In this document: piece after piece, positions 8,676 through 17,693 of the stretch
How the letters are laid out: the number at the start of each line of letters is the position of its first letter
Numbering within the stretch: position 1 is the stretch's first letter
Assembly (NCBI GenBank): GCA_003165075.1
Contig: PLSM01000194.1
Span: 23,549-73,784 of the forward strand
DNA from: Acidobacteriaceae bacterium
GTDB lineage: Bacteria; Acidobacteriota; Terriglobia; Terriglobales; Acidobacteriaceae
Length of the DNA: 50,236 nucleotides
Direction of reading: 5' to 3'
Position numbers and translations under genes: made by a program
Notes under the pieces: model-generated
What the model was told of the DNA's origin: nothing
Seen by the model: only the letters and a program-made list of their open reading frames with translations
Databases searched by the model: none

Positions 8676-8761
8676 TTCCCCTCCCTGTCTTCTTTGCGCT
8701 TCCCTGTTTTGTGCAGCAGTTGTTGTTGCGCCGGCCCTTGGTGCAGTTCCCTGCTTCGCAG

Positions 8762-10549
8762 TCAGGCCATCACCGAGATGTACACGCCACCCGGCGGTGC
8801 TGCCAGCGCGGTCAGGTCCGCGCCGCCCGTGTCCGGCACCGAGTTGAGCGAACTCCCTCCCGAGCCGGTTGCGACGGAATTGTAGCCCGGCTCCTGTCCC
8901 CGGGAATCTCCCTGGCCCGCGCCCTGCCCTGCTTGTTGCCCGGTCCCTTGCTCCATTCCCTGCCCGGCCCACCGGCTCTCCGGCGAGTCCAGCGTCAGCG
9001 TTTCCACCGGCGTGTGGTGGTCGGCGAGATAGGTATTCAATCCTGCAAGATGGCCGGCAAGAGACTGCGCCGCTTCCGCTGAGCCGGGAACCACGGTGGC
9101 ATGAATCGCGCTTCCGTCCACCTGTGCGCGTACCCCTACCCATCCCAGTGAAGAATCCTGAAAGCCTGCCTCGGCCTGGCGTGCACCGGCATGAATCCAG
9201 GTCGGAGCAGCCCCGCCGCTTCCACTATCCATCACGGCAAAAGGCTCCTTCGAAGCACTCCCCGCGCTCGCTGCCCGCGTCGAAATAGGAGACGAAGCGC
9301 CGCTGCCGTCATTCGTCGCTCCTGCGTGGACTTCGGATAGATTCTGCGCCCCATTCAAGTTGAACGTCTCATTCGCGGCAGAGGCGGTCTGAGCCGCCGT
9401 TGAATGCGCGGTTTGTGATGCCGTCACGCGACCGCTGCCACTCATATCAGGTCGCGCAACTGCCGCCGAAGAGGCTTTGCCGATGACGCTGGCGGACCCT
9501 GAGACGAACGCCGCGGCATCGGGTTGTACAGGTTCCGCAGTCTGCATCGGATACAAAGAGGAGTGTGGGTTCGATTCGGGCGATGAAGCCGTTGGTCCCT
9601 GCTGGGCAGTGAAGGATAGAGCCTCGGTTTCCTTCTTTGTGGCCTGAGTCTGCGGTAGACCAACACCCTGGCCGGTCTGTGTTGCGGATGCATCGACTGT
9701 GCTATCGTCCACTTCTGCATCCGCGGCGTACTGAGCCCCGGGCGAATTCCCCAAGTGCGAAATCGAGGATGCGGCCGCAGGTTGATCCGTTCGCTTTTCC
9801 CCTGCCTGCCAAGTCGCTGCCGTCTTCTCCAGAACCGCGGCAGAGGACGCGGCTGCTGCCCCATTCATCTCCGCGGCTTGGGACGCAAGCGCGAACTGAT
9901 CAGGCGTTGAATCCAGCGCTGACCCAGTGCGTGCAGGTACAGGCAGAACCGCGGCTTGCGGCACCGGCGCCGCCTGCACAGCCGCTTCTACCTGCGAAGT
10001 CCCGGCTTGGGCACTGTCTTTCTTTGCTTCCTTGCGCGAGTCGGCGACGCGCGTTTCGTGTGTACCCTCTGCCGTCTGTGTCTTGGCCTGGCTGCCCGTC
10101 TTCGTGCTGTCCGCGTCCGTTCCGACCGCCTGCACTGGAACGATTGCCAATGCGACAGCCGGCTGGGCAATCGAAGTCAGCACCGTGGCTTCATTCGCCT
10201 CTGCTGCTGACGTGCCCTGAGTCCCCGCCAGGACTGTGGCCGTTGCGTTTCCTGATCGACTAGCGCTCTTCCTCGAGAACCTGTCTCCTGAGAGTGCTTG
10301 CGCCGCACCGCCGAATGCCGAGGTCGAATCCGTCGTTGTCCCATCCTGCGCCGCATCTCCAACCATTCCCAGCGAAGCCAGCAACGTCTGCCATCTTGAA
10401 GCAGGACTCCCGGTCTCGGCCGGCACAGATAGCAATGAGACTCCGGAGGTGGCCGCGCTCCAACTCGCGCCGTGCATCGCTCCGGACTTCGAGCCTTGCC
10501 CGGGAAGGGACGGTACAGCCGGGATGTCGACTCCATGCGTGGCGATCAT
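8762..10549 (-). CDS. fliK: Flagellar hook-length control protein FliK
   Basis: The 595-aa ruler protein measures hook length and switches export specificity through FlhB. About 500 N-terminal residues are low-complexity (Ala, Ser, Thr, Gln-rich), typical of FliK. The conserved C-terminal FliK domain is at about 470-545 (LGWVGVRAQVDGSAIHATVVPG, then AGLNTYLADHHTPVETLTL), followed by a Gly/Gln-rich tail. No good Shine-Dalgarno precedes the ATG at 10549, but an in-frame TGA just upstream excludes a much earlier start. The position between fliJ and flgD supports the call. Confidence 0.85.
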   Translation of the reverse strand: MIATHGVDIPAVPSLPGQGSKSGAMHGASWSAATSGVSLLSVPAETGSPASRWQTLLASLGMVGDAAQDGTTTDSTSAFGGAAQALSGDRFSRKSASRSGNATATVLAGTQGTSAAEANEATVLTSIAQPAVALAIVPVQAVGTDADSTKTGSQAKTQTAEGTHETRVADSRKEAKKDSAQAGTSQVEAAVQAAPVPQAAVLPVPARTGSALDSTPDQFALASQAAEMNGAAAASSAAVLEKTAATWQAGEKRTDQPAAASSISHLGNSPGAQYAADAEVDDSTVDASATQTGQGVGLPQTQATKKETEALSFTAQQGPTASSPESNPHSSLYPMQTAEPVQPDAAAFVSGSASVIGKASSAAVARPDMSGSGRVTASQTAHSTAAQTASAANETFNLNGAQNLSEVHAGATNDGSGASSPISTRAASAGSASKEPFAVMDSGSGGAAPTWIHAGARQAEAGFQDSSLGWVGVRAQVDGSAIHATVVPGSAEAAQSLAGHLAGLNTYLADHHTPVETLTLDSPESRWAGQGMEQGTGQQAGQGAGQGDSRGQEPGYNSVATGSGGSSLNSVPDTGGADLTALAAPPGGVYISVMA

Positions 10550-10634
10550 GCCGGAGGTCAGAGCAGACGGCGTGCCAAACGGTCACGTTGGCGGGTTAGA
10601 GCATTGTCACAATGGAGGGGGATGTTTTCGCTTC

Positions 10635-11213
10635 TCAGCGGGTGGGCCGAGGACGAATCTCGATATTCTCTAACGTTTTCTCGGCTGCAATCTCGTCCCC
10701 GGAATCCTGAGCCGGGAGATTACGATCCATCTTTGCGGCGGAGATCGACGACGGTTGACCGCCCATTCTTTTCCCGGATCCCGCGCTGTGCAGGTGCGCA
10801 CGATGCCAGTCGTCCAGCGCCTGCTGACTGCGCCGGGCAGTCACGACTTCATCCCGCGCTTCGGTTTCTTCAATCAGAGTCTCGGCCTGCCGGCGTTCTA
10901 CGCGCTGCTCGAGGAACTCTTCCCGCAGTTCGAGCGCATCTTCTTCCGCTGCTTCAATCCTGCACCGCAGTTGCGCGGCGGAACGGATGCCGATACGCGT
11001 CTCTTCAAGTCCCGCCAGCCGGTCTGCCAACTCGCCCGTGTGCGCGCTGGTCACCACCAGTTGCCGTCCCCGGCGATCCCGATCGACGGCAGTCGCCAGG
11101 CGCTTTTCCAGCAGATGCAACTCTCCCAGGGCTGATTCCAGCCTCAGCCGGCTTTGTTCTTCCTGCAGCGCCCGAATGTGGAGCAAGCGTCGCAATGCGC
11201 GCGAGACGGCCAC
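10635..11213 (-). CDS. fliJ: FliJ-like flagellar export chaperone escort
   Basis: A 192-aa, highly charged, predicted all-helical coiled-coil protein directly after fliI, which is where fliJ sits. FliJ activates the export ATPase and recycles chaperones. Similarity is mainly in position, length and heptad-rich composition. The N-terminal FALRRLLHIRALQEEQ-like segment (here RALRRLLHIRALQEEQSR) is FliJ-like. It starts with GTG three nucleotides after the fliI stop. The last about 45 residues are Pro/Ser-rich and probably disordered. Confidence 0.75.
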   Translation of the reverse strand: MAVSRALRRLLHIRALQEEQSRLRLESALGELHLLEKRLATAVDRDRRGRQLVVTSAHTGELADRLAGLEETRIGIRSAAQLRCRIEAAEEDALELREEFLEQRVERRQAETLIEETEARDEVVTARRSQQALDDWHRAHLHSAGSGKRMGGQPSSISAAKMDRNLPAQDSGDEIAAEKTLENIEIRPRPTR

Positions 11214-11216
11214 CGG

Positions 11217-12530
11217 CTACACCTCCGCCGCCAGGGCCGCAAGCCGGCGCAGGCAATCGGCCAGGCTCGGCCGTTCGTCCACTCCCTGGGTCATGAACGA
11301 GTGCATCGCCCCGCGAGCCCGCAGCGCCCGGTCCAGGTCCGGATCGGAACCCGGTTTGTAGGCGCCTATGCGCACCAGGTCTTCCGAGCGGGCATACACC
11401 GCCATCAACCGCCGCAGCAGCGCGGCCTGTTCGCGGTGCTCCGGTGCGGTTACCGCGGGCATCAACCGGCTGATCGAGTCCAGCACCTCGATGGGCGGAT
11501 ACCAGCCCTCGGCGGCCAGCGCGCGGGAGAGAACGATGTGCCCGTCGAGCAGCGAACGAACCGCGTCCACCAGTGGATCCTGCTGGTCGTCGCCTTCCAT
11601 CAGCACGGTGTAAAACGCGGTGATCGAACCCACCCGGAACTGGCCGGTTCTTTCCACCAGCCGCGCCAACCGCGCAAAGACCGAGGGAGTGTACCCTTTC
11701 GCCGTGGCTGGCTCCCCGGCGGCAAGACCAATCTCGCGCGCCGCCATGGCAAAGCGGGTCAGCGAATCCAGCACCAGCAACACATGTTTTCCCTCCGCGG
11801 CAAAGAATTCCGCCACCGTGGTGGCCGCAAGCGCTGCACGCATCCGCATCAGGGGCGATTGATCGGAGGTCGAAACCAGCACCACGGAGCGCGCCCGGCC
11901 CTCCTCCCCCAGCGAGTTCTCCAGAAACTCGCCCACCTCTCGGCCGCGTTCGCCCACCAACCCCACCACCGTCACGTCCGCCTCGGTGTTGCGGGTCATC
12001 ATGCCCATCAACGTGCTCTTGCCTACTCCCGAGCCACCAAAGATGCCGATCCGCTGGCCCCTCCCCACCGTCAGCAATCCATCCAATGTGCGGATGCCGG
12101 TGCCCAGCGGAACACGAATAGGGGCCCGGTCCAGCGGCGAACGCACCGCCCCCTCCAGAGTCAATGCCTGCGCGGTGGCCATCGGCCTTCCCCGATCGAT
12201 CGGCTCTCCCGCGGCGTTCAAGACCCTGCCCATCAGTGCCGGGCCCACCTCTACCTCGGGACTTATCCCCAGCGCCACCACCGTATCGCCATAGCGGATG
12301 CCATCGGTGCTCTCCACCGGCATTGACAGCACGTTGGAGCCGCGAAACCCGATCACCTCGGCCGCATGCGGGCGGCCGAATTGGTCCAGGATCTCGCAGC
12401 ACTCCCCCACGGACGCCATGGGTCCTGCCGATTCCACCGTCTGGCCCAGCGACTCGACCACCTGCCCGCGCCACTGCCACGGCTGGCCGCGGTACAGGCG
12501 GGCAACGTAGCGCCCCAAGAGCGCTGTCAA
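11217..12530 (-). CDS. fliI: Flagellum-specific export ATPase FliI
   Basis: A 437-aa F1-beta-like ATPase that powers unfolding and entry of flagellar export substrates. Walker A is GGSGVGKS (165-172). Walker B lies in HVLLVLDSLTRFAMAAREIGLAAGEP, a FliI/T3SS ATPase signature. The GYTPSVFARLARLVERTG and GSITAFYTVLMEGDD motifs are also characteristic. Translation probably starts at TTG 12530, which overlaps the fliH stop as TTGA and so couples synthesis of the FliH-FliI partners. Confidence 0.96.
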   Translation of the reverse strand: MTALLGRYVARLYRGQPWQWRGQVVESLGQTVESAGPMASVGECCEILDQFGRPHAAEVIGFRGSNVLSMPVESTDGIRYGDTVVALGISPEVEVGPALMGRVLNAAGEPIDRGRPMATAQALTLEGAVRSPLDRAPIRVPLGTGIRTLDGLLTVGRGQRIGIFGGSGVGKSTLMGMMTRNTEADVTVVGLVGERGREVGEFLENSLGEEGRARSVVLVSTSDQSPLMRMRAALAATTVAEFFAAEGKHVLLVLDSLTRFAMAAREIGLAAGEPATAKGYTPSVFARLARLVERTGQFRVGSITAFYTVLMEGDDQQDPLVDAVRSLLDGHIVLSRALAAEGWYPPIEVLDSISRLMPAVTAPEHREQAALLRRLMAVYARSEDLVRIGAYKPGSDPDLDRALRARGAMHSFMTQGVDERPSLADCLRRLAALAAEV

Positions 12531-13297
12531 TTCCGTCCCTCTAGCTCAGTCTGATTTGGCCCACCCTGGCCCCGCGCAGTTGCAGTGCTCCCTGCCCGAT
12601 CGAAGAATCCCCGCTCGATCTCGCCCAACTGGGAGCGAATTCCCAGGTCTACCGAGCCCAGTTCGGTCTCGATCACGCAGTCGCCCACTCTCATCTCCTC
12701 GCCCGGCACCACCGTGGGTTTCAGGGCCAGGTTGGGCAGCGAGGCAATGGCTTCGGTCCACAAGTCCAACTCGGCCTGAGGCACGCGCAGCCGCACCTTC
12801 GTGGTCTTCGACAACTGACCCAGCGCCACCCGCACCGCTCCGGTCAGCAGCAGCGGATCCATCTGCGCTTCGCGGCGCAGGATACGCGCCGCCACTGCCA
12901 GCGCCAGTTTCACCACTTCGTGCTCTACCTTTTCCATGAATCGGTCGCGCTCCTCGGCGAAACTCTCCACCAGGCCGGCAACCTGTTCCACGCGCTGCTT
13001 CTCCCCTGCCGCGCGAGCCGCTGCCTGCGCCTCGCGCTCCGCCTGGCGGCCTTCCTGCAGACCCCGCTCCCGGCCCGCTGCAAAACTCCGCCGTGACTCT
13101 TCCGCCATCTTTCGCTCGAATCGGCTGTGCGCGCTGTCCTCGAGACTTCCTTGAGAGGAAGTGGAGGACGTTCCTCCAGCTCTCGCAGCGTCCTTAGCCT
13201 CAGGCAGTTCTTCCCCCAGACCGATCCAGGACGGCGGCTCCGGGCCGGCGGCAGGATACTGAAAGATTTCGACCACCGCTGGCTTCGCCCCTTCCAT
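12527..13297 (-). CDS. fliH: Flagellar assembly protein FliH
   Basis: The 256-aa FliH is the stator-like regulator of FliI. It has a disordered N-terminus, then a long Glu/Arg/Ala coiled coil (about 60-125), then the conserved HrpE/YscL/FliH domain (VVKLALAVAARILRREAQMDPLLL, and VVPGEEMRVGDCVIETELGSVDLGI near the C-terminus). ATG 13297 is preferred over GTG 13318 because AGAGGGG lies about 8 nt upstream of it. The stop overlaps the start of fliI. Confidence 0.9.
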   Translation of the reverse strand: MEGAKPAVVEIFQYPAAGPEPPSWIGLGEELPEAKDAARAGGTSSTSSQGSLEDSAHSRFERKMAEESRRSFAAGRERGLQEGRQAEREAQAAARAAGEKQRVEQVAGLVESFAEERDRFMEKVEHEVVKLALAVAARILRREAQMDPLLLTGAVRVALGQLSKTTKVRLRVPQAELDLWTEAIASLPNLALKPTVVPGEEMRVGDCVIETELGSVDLGIRSQLGEIERGFFDRAGSTATARGQGGPNQTELEGRN

Positions 13298-13405
13298 TCC
13301 CGGTCCCCTCTCGCACACGCGATCACGCCGTCAACCCGCGAAGCCTATCTCCCAATCAATCTGCGTCACGCCGACGGTGATTGAATTACCGCCTCATCCT
13401 GTCGC

Positions 13406-14458
13406 TCAAGCCAACATCTCGTCGCCGGACTCGAGTTTCAGAACCACCTTGCCCTCCGACTCCAGCCGCCGGGCCAGGTTCAAAATCTCCTGCTGCGCCT
13501 GCGCCACCTCGCGCGATCGCACTGGGCCCAACACTTCCATATCTTCCTTCAGCATCTCCACGGCGCGGGCGCTCATCGCCTTGAAGATCTGCGCGCGCAG
13601 CTCCTCGTTGGCGCCGCGCAAGGCCATGGCCAGCTGGCGCTTGTCCACCCCGGAGACGATCTCCCGAATGGTCGCCGGAGGCACCGTCACCAGGTCCTCA
13701 AACGTGAACATGAGGTTGCGAATATTCAGGGCCAGTTCCGGCTGACCCACCTCGATCGTTTCCAGAATCTTCTTCGATTCGTCGGCGGGAAGCCGGTTCA
13801 TCAGGTCCGCCACCGCCCTGAAGCCGGAGTAACTCTTGCGTGCCGTGTCGCCCATACTTTCCAGGCGGCGGTGCAGAATGTGGGCCACCTTTTGCGCCAT
13901 CTCCGGCGAAAACTGCCGCATCTCGGCCAGCCGCTGGATGGAGACAACCTTGTGCTCCTCGCTCAGGTTGTCCAGCACCATCGACGCCCGCTTGGGATCG
14001 AGGTGCGCCAGCACCAGCGCAATCGTCTGCGGATGTTCTGAGTCCAGCAGCTTGCCCAGTTGTTGCGGATCGGTGCGCTGCAGCTTGGCCAGGTTCCCTT
14101 GGGCCGCCTCTTGGGAGCGGCGCACCAGCATCAGCAGGTCGTCGGCGCGCTCCTTCCCAAAGGTGTCCACCAGCAGGCGGCTGGCATAGTCCAGTCCACC
14201 GTGGATCATGAAGTTCTGGGTCTCGAGCATCTGCCAGAACTCTTCCAGTATCTCGGCCGTGAGTTCCGGCGTCACGCCGCGCAGATCGGCCAGTTCCTCG
14301 GTGAGCCGCTGCACGTCCGCCTCGGGCAGCGCGCGCAGAATCTCCTTGGCCAGCTTCTCGCCCACGGCCACCAGCAGGACCGCAGCCTTACGCAGGCCGC
14401 TGATGCCCGCCCCGTTCTGGCGTTTCGCTGCCCCGGTCTCGATTCCCTGCTCCGCCAA
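13406..14458 (-). CDS. fliG: Flagellar motor switch protein FliG
   Basis: The 350-aa rotor protein links the MS ring to the switch and contacts the stator. All three parts are present: the N-terminal FliF-binding domain (GLRKAAVLLVAVGEKLAKEILRAL), the middle EHPQTIALVLAHLDPKRASMVL domain and the C-terminal torque domain with alternating charges (GVDKRQLAMALRGANEELRAQIFKAMSARA). It starts at TTG 14458, since there is no ATG between the fliF stop and the first conserved residues. AAGGGG lies 8 nt before the TTG. Confidence 0.95.
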   Translation of the reverse strand: MAEQGIETGAAKRQNGAGISGLRKAAVLLVAVGEKLAKEILRALPEADVQRLTEELADLRGVTPELTAEILEEFWQMLETQNFMIHGGLDYASRLLVDTFGKERADDLLMLVRRSQEAAQGNLAKLQRTDPQQLGKLLDSEHPQTIALVLAHLDPKRASMVLDNLSEEHKVVSIQRLAEMRQFSPEMAQKVAHILHRRLESMGDTARKSYSGFRAVADLMNRLPADESKKILETIEVGQPELALNIRNLMFTFEDLVTVPPATIREIVSGVDKRQLAMALRGANEELRAQIFKAMSARAVEMLKEDMEVLGPVRSREVAQAQQEILNLARRLESEGKVVLKLESGDEMLA

Positions 14459-14510
14459 GATGCCAACCCCTTCGTCTGTCCCCCGCTTCTCTTGTCCCTG
14501 CCCCCGGCCG

Positions 14511-16160
14511 CTATTCGGAGTGAATCCAACTCTGCAGCAGCCGTGAGCTCTGCGTCGGCTCGCGCTGCAGATGGTCGGAGACCTGTTCGAAGATCTCCTG
14601 CGCCCGTATCCGTTCTGGGTCAGGAGACGGTGGCTCTGGCGGGTTCAATGCAGGCGGCGCGGCGCTTTGTGCCGGCAGTTGACGGCTCCCCTTGCCCGGC
14701 TTGGCCCCCTCTGCAGCCGCCATCGAAACCTTGCGCAGCGCCGGGCGCACTCCAAACGTCAGCACCACCAGCAGCCCCAGCAGCAGAGTTGCATATTTGA
14801 CCAGCACCGGCGAGTTTTCCGTTTTGCTCAGCAATTGGCTCAACAGGGAGGCTGGCGGCGCGCCACGATTCTCATCGAAAGCCAGGTCCTGCACCGTCAC
14901 CACATCCCCACGCGTTCCATCGAAGCCCACCGCAGCCTGCGCCAGGGTGGTCAGGTTGTGCAATTCGTCCAGTGAGCGCGGCTGCCACTGGGCGGGAAGA
15001 CCTTTCGCATCTGCCCGCACCACCCGGTCATTGACCACAATCGCCGCCGTCAACCTCCGCACCCGCCCCGGGTTCTCAACCACATGGCGCACGGTCTTCG
15101 AGACGCCGTAAGTTCCCGATTCCGACTTGGAGGTTTGCGGAGGAGTTGTCTGGCGGGGGTATACAGGCAGGGCCTGCGAGTTGGGCGCGTTCGAAGCCGT
15201 GCCGGGAACTCCCGCAGCCACCGCCTGCGGGCCGCTCGACTGCTCGGTGCGCTGCATCGACAAGGTCGCCGTCTGGTCGGGATCGTAGGTTTCTTCGGTC
15301 TCCTCCGATGCGGCGGGATCGTAGTCCAGGGTGACCGAGGCGCGCACGTTGCCCGCGCCCGTCACCGGCTCCAAAGTCGAGATCAGTTTCTCTTCCAAAG
15401 CCTGCTCGGCGCTCAGGCGCAGCGCCTCGGGAGTCTTCGGTCCCAGGGGCAAATGACCGGCCGCATCCACCAGCACCACGCGGTCCGCAGTCAACCCATC
15501 CACGGCCGAAGCCACCAGGTTGCGAATCGCCTCCGGCTCGCCATCGGCAAGCGATGCGTGTCGCAGTTTCAGCACTACCGAGGCCTTGGCTGGCCGCTCC
15601 TCGTCGCGAAAGAGCGAGTCGTGCGGCAATACCAGGTGCACGCGCGCTGATTCGACGTCCGCCAGCGAGCCCACCGTGTGCTCCAGTTCGCCCTCCAGGG
15701 CGCGCTGGTAGTTGACCTGCTCGTCAAACTCCGAACCCACCCAGTTCGGCTTGTCGAACAGCTCAAACCCCATCCGCCCGCTCTTGACCCCACCCTTGGC
15801 GGCCGTTGCCAGGCGTGCCTTATCCAACTGTGCTGCTGGAACCTCAATGCCCGTCCCGTTGGCCGTCACTTCAAATGGAATCTGCGCCTGGGTCAGGGTC
15901 AGGCCGGTCTGGCGCGCATCGTCCGGGTCGAGGCCCGCGTAGAGGGTGCGCCAGTCGGTGCGCAGGCCGTACCACATCAATCCCCCCGCCAGTGCCCCGA
16001 GCAGTGCCACCACGACCAAGGTCCAGTTGCGCTGCGCCTGCGGCATCGACGCCCACAGCACCCGGCTCCGCGTCCACAGTGTCGACAGGCCCGCAGTCAG
16101 CGGACGCTCGCCCGTAGCGACCTGTCTGTTCCTCTCCAACTGTGCCCCCGCCGTGGCCAT
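14511..16160 (-). CDS. fliF: Flagellar MS-ring protein FliF
   Basis: The 549-aa membrane ring protein on which the export gate and switch assemble. There is a first TM segment (about 46-66, VVVALLGALAGGLMWYGL), periplasmic ring-building domains (WRTLYAGLDPDDARQ; EGELEHTVGSLADVESARVHLVLP), a Pro/Ser/Thr-rich insert around 310-345, a second TM (about 455-473) and a cytosolic C-terminal tail ending in the FliG-binding helix. Start 16160 is preferred. A longer frame runs to 16253, but its extra 31 residues are encoded by a palindromic repeat, and a CGGAA precedes 16160. Confidence 0.93.
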   Translation of the reverse strand: MATAGAQLERNRQVATGERPLTAGLSTLWTRSRVLWASMPQAQRNWTLVVVALLGALAGGLMWYGLRTDWRTLYAGLDPDDARQTGLTLTQAQIPFEVTANGTGIEVPAAQLDKARLATAAKGGVKSGRMGFELFDKPNWVGSEFDEQVNYQRALEGELEHTVGSLADVESARVHLVLPHDSLFRDEERPAKASVVLKLRHASLADGEPEAIRNLVASAVDGLTADRVVLVDAAGHLPLGPKTPEALRLSAEQALEEKLISTLEPVTGAGNVRASVTLDYDPAASEETEETYDPDQTATLSMQRTEQSSGPQAVAAGVPGTASNAPNSQALPVYPRQTTPPQTSKSESGTYGVSKTVRHVVENPGRVRRLTAAIVVNDRVVRADAKGLPAQWQPRSLDELHNLTTLAQAAVGFDGTRGDVVTVQDLAFDENRGAPPASLLSQLLSKTENSPVLVKYATLLLGLLVVLTFGVRPALRKVSMAAAEGAKPGKGSRQLPAQSAAPPALNPPEPPSPDPERIRAQEIFEQVSDHLQREPTQSSRLLQSWIHSE

Positions 16161-16231
16161 AATTTCCGCGTCCTGCCGACCTTGAAAGGGCGCCGCTTCA
16201 AAGGCTGTCGAAAAGCGTCCTTCGTTGAAAG

Positions 16232-16286
16232 GTACGGGCTTCAGCCCGTACATAAATCCCGCAAAATCAAGTGGGCTTTAGCCCCG
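16232..16286. repeat. REP-like palindrome pair between fliE and fliF
   Basis: A perfect 9-bp palindrome (GTACGGGCT, TC loop, AGCCCGTAC; 16232-16251) is followed about 20 bp later by a second, weaker one (GGGCT-TT-AGCCC, 16273-16284). The second has the core GGCTTTAGC and a flank resembling a sequence at 49596-49616. This pattern of clustered short GC-rich palindromes is typical of REP/BIME elements. It lies inside an operon, so it may also affect mRNA stability. Confidence 0.6.
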
Positions 16287-16327
16287 AGGGAATGTCCGCA
16301 CCGCACTCGAACTTAATCGGAAGTTCC

Positions 16328-16651
16328 CTAGAACTGCATGCTCATCACACTCTGGTAAGCCTGCACCGCCTTGTTCCGCACCGCGAGCGCGAGTTCGAAG
16401 GCCATGTCCGCCTTCTGGGTGGCAATCATCGCCTGGTGCACATCGATCCCGGAGCCGGTCATCAGCCCGTCCACGGCGGAACGCGCCTGGCTCTCCAGAG
16501 CATTTACCTGGCCCACGGCATCTGTCAGCAGGCTGCCGAAGGGCGTCGCGGGCTGGCTCGGCCCTCCACCTGGTCTCAGTCCTTCCGGGATAACCCCGAG
16601 ACCGCCTGTGGCTGAAGTTGCGGCACCCATTGCGTTGATTCCGGTTTGCAT
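16328..16651 (-). CDS. fliE: Flagellar hook-basal body protein FliE
   Basis: A 107-aa adaptor between MS ring and rod. The C-terminal half is diagnostic (DGLMTGSGIDVHQAMIATQKADMAFELALAVRNKAVQAYQSVMSMQF, about 62-107). The N-terminus is Gly/Pro/Ala-rich. ATG 16651 is preferred to ATG 16672 because GGGGAAAA lies just upstream and the extra residues (MRRRGKQ) are not family-like. It lies between flgC and fliF in the standard flgBC-fliEF order. Confidence 0.93.
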   Translation of the reverse strand: MQTGINAMGAATSATGGLGVIPEGLRPGGGPSQPATPFGSLLTDAVGQVNALESQARSAVDGLMTGSGIDVHQAMIATQKADMAFELALAVRNKAVQAYQSVMSMQF

Positions 16652-16675
16652 TTGTTTTCCCCGACGTCTCATTTT

Positions 16676-16704
16676 TTTGACTTGCCGCGTCTTTGACTTG
16701 CCGC
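16676..16704. repeat. 13-bp direct repeat upstream of fliE
   Basis: TTTGACTTGCCGC occurs at 16676-16688 and again at 16692-16704, giving a 16-bp period. It lies in the 87-bp gap between flgC and fliE. Function unknown. Confidence 0.5.
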
Positions 16705-16738
16705 ACCTGCGGCCTCGTCTCGCCGCCGGCCCGCTACG

Positions 16739-17236
16739 CTACGACTTGGCAATCTCCAGCGCCGACGAGATCATGCCCTTCTCCGCCTGCACGGCAGAGC
16801 CGTTCAGACCGTATGCACGCGTCGCCCCCATCAGGTCCACCATCTCTGTGAGGGGATTAATGTCCGGATAGGCCACGTATCCATCCGGTCCCGCGTCGGG
16901 ATGTCCCGGATCGTAGCGCTTCAACGGAGGAGCAGTATCCTCGACCACCTGCGCAATCCGTACGCCCGGTGCCGCCACGTTCCCCGCGTTTGAGTTCAGT
17001 CCCGGCAACGCGGTCGCGCCATTTGAAGAAGGGGTCCCCGAGGCCTCGCTCAGCGAATCGAGAAATCCTGGATCGCCTCCATCTGCGGCAAAAACCACGT
17101 GCTGGCGGTGGTACGGCCCGCCGGTCGAGGTGCGCGTCGTCTCCGCATTCGCCATGTTGGCCGCCACCACTTCGGCGCGCATGCGTTCGGCTTGCATCGC
17201 CGATCCGGAAGTTTCCATCATTGCAAATAGATTCAT
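16739..17236 (-). CDS. flgC: Flagellar basal-body rod protein FlgC
   Basis: A 165-aa proximal rod subunit. The N-terminal rod motif is ETSGSAMQAERMRAEVVAANMANAETT. The mid-region YHRQHVVFA and the C-terminal GYVAYPDINPLTEMVDLMGATRAYGLNGSAVQAEKGM are FlgC signatures. It is somewhat longer than usual (about 135-150 aa) because of a Ser/Ala/Gly-rich insert around 65-90. Start 17236 has AGAGGGGA upstream; the longer reading to 17266 adds non-family residues. It is 36 nt downstream of flgB. Confidence 0.94.
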   Translation of the reverse strand: MNLFAMMETSGSAMQAERMRAEVVAANMANAETTRTSTGGPYHRQHVVFAADGGDPGFLDSLSEASGTPSSNGATALPGLNSNAGNVAAPGVRIAQVVEDTAPPLKRYDPGHPDAGPDGYVAYPDINPLTEMVDLMGATRAYGLNGSAVQAEKGMISSALEIAKS

Positions 17237-17272
17237 TGCCGTTCCCCTCTCTCGCCGCTTCTCCACCTACCC

Positions 17273-17635
17273 TTACTTCGAGTCGGCATGAATCGCGTCT
17301 AGCTCGCGCTGGTACTCCTGGCGTAGCAGGGCCACGCCGGTCTTGAACTGCAACTGCGCCTCGGCAAGGTTCAGGCTCTCGCGGTCCATTGACACGTCGT
17401 TGCCGTCCGGGCGCGCAATCAGCCCCTCCACGGCCTTCACGCGCACCGGCCGCGGTCCGCTCCCCTGGTCGACCGCATTGAGAGCGCCGCGCATCTCCGC
17501 TCCGAAATCCATGCCCACAGCCTGGTAGCCGGGCGTATCGATATTGGCCATGTTGGCTGCGGTCAGCTTGGCTTCGCTGGTGGCCAGGTCCATGTAGCGC
17601 GCAATCTGCTCGCTCAGCCGCGTCTCGATCTCCAT
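17273..17635 (-). CDS. flgB: Flagellar basal-body rod protein FlgB
   Basis: A 120-aa proximal rod subunit. Conserved N-terminal DLATSEAKLTAANMANIDTPGYQAVGMDF and C-terminal amphipathic helix (LNLAEAQLQFKTGVALLRQEYQ). GGAGG lies about 6 nt before the ATG at 17635. It is the first structural gene of the cluster, 58 bp after the sigma-54 activator gene. Confidence 0.93.
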   Translation of the reverse strand: MEIETRLSEQIARYMDLATSEAKLTAANMANIDTPGYQAVGMDFGAEMRGALNAVDQGSGPRPVRVKAVEGLIARPDGNDVSMDRESLNLAEAQLQFKTGVALLRQEYQRELDAIHADSK

Positions 17636-17693
17636 CCCTCCTGCCTCCCCTCGCGTGTTCTCGCCGGCTTCCGTCAGCCCTTCAAAAAGCCCT

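Noticed and set aside
11005..12480. 491-codon open frame on the minus strand overlapping fliI
   Set aside because: It is a shadow of fliI in another frame. Its translation is Gly/Arg/Ala-rich without family motifs, whereas fliI has intact Walker motifs.
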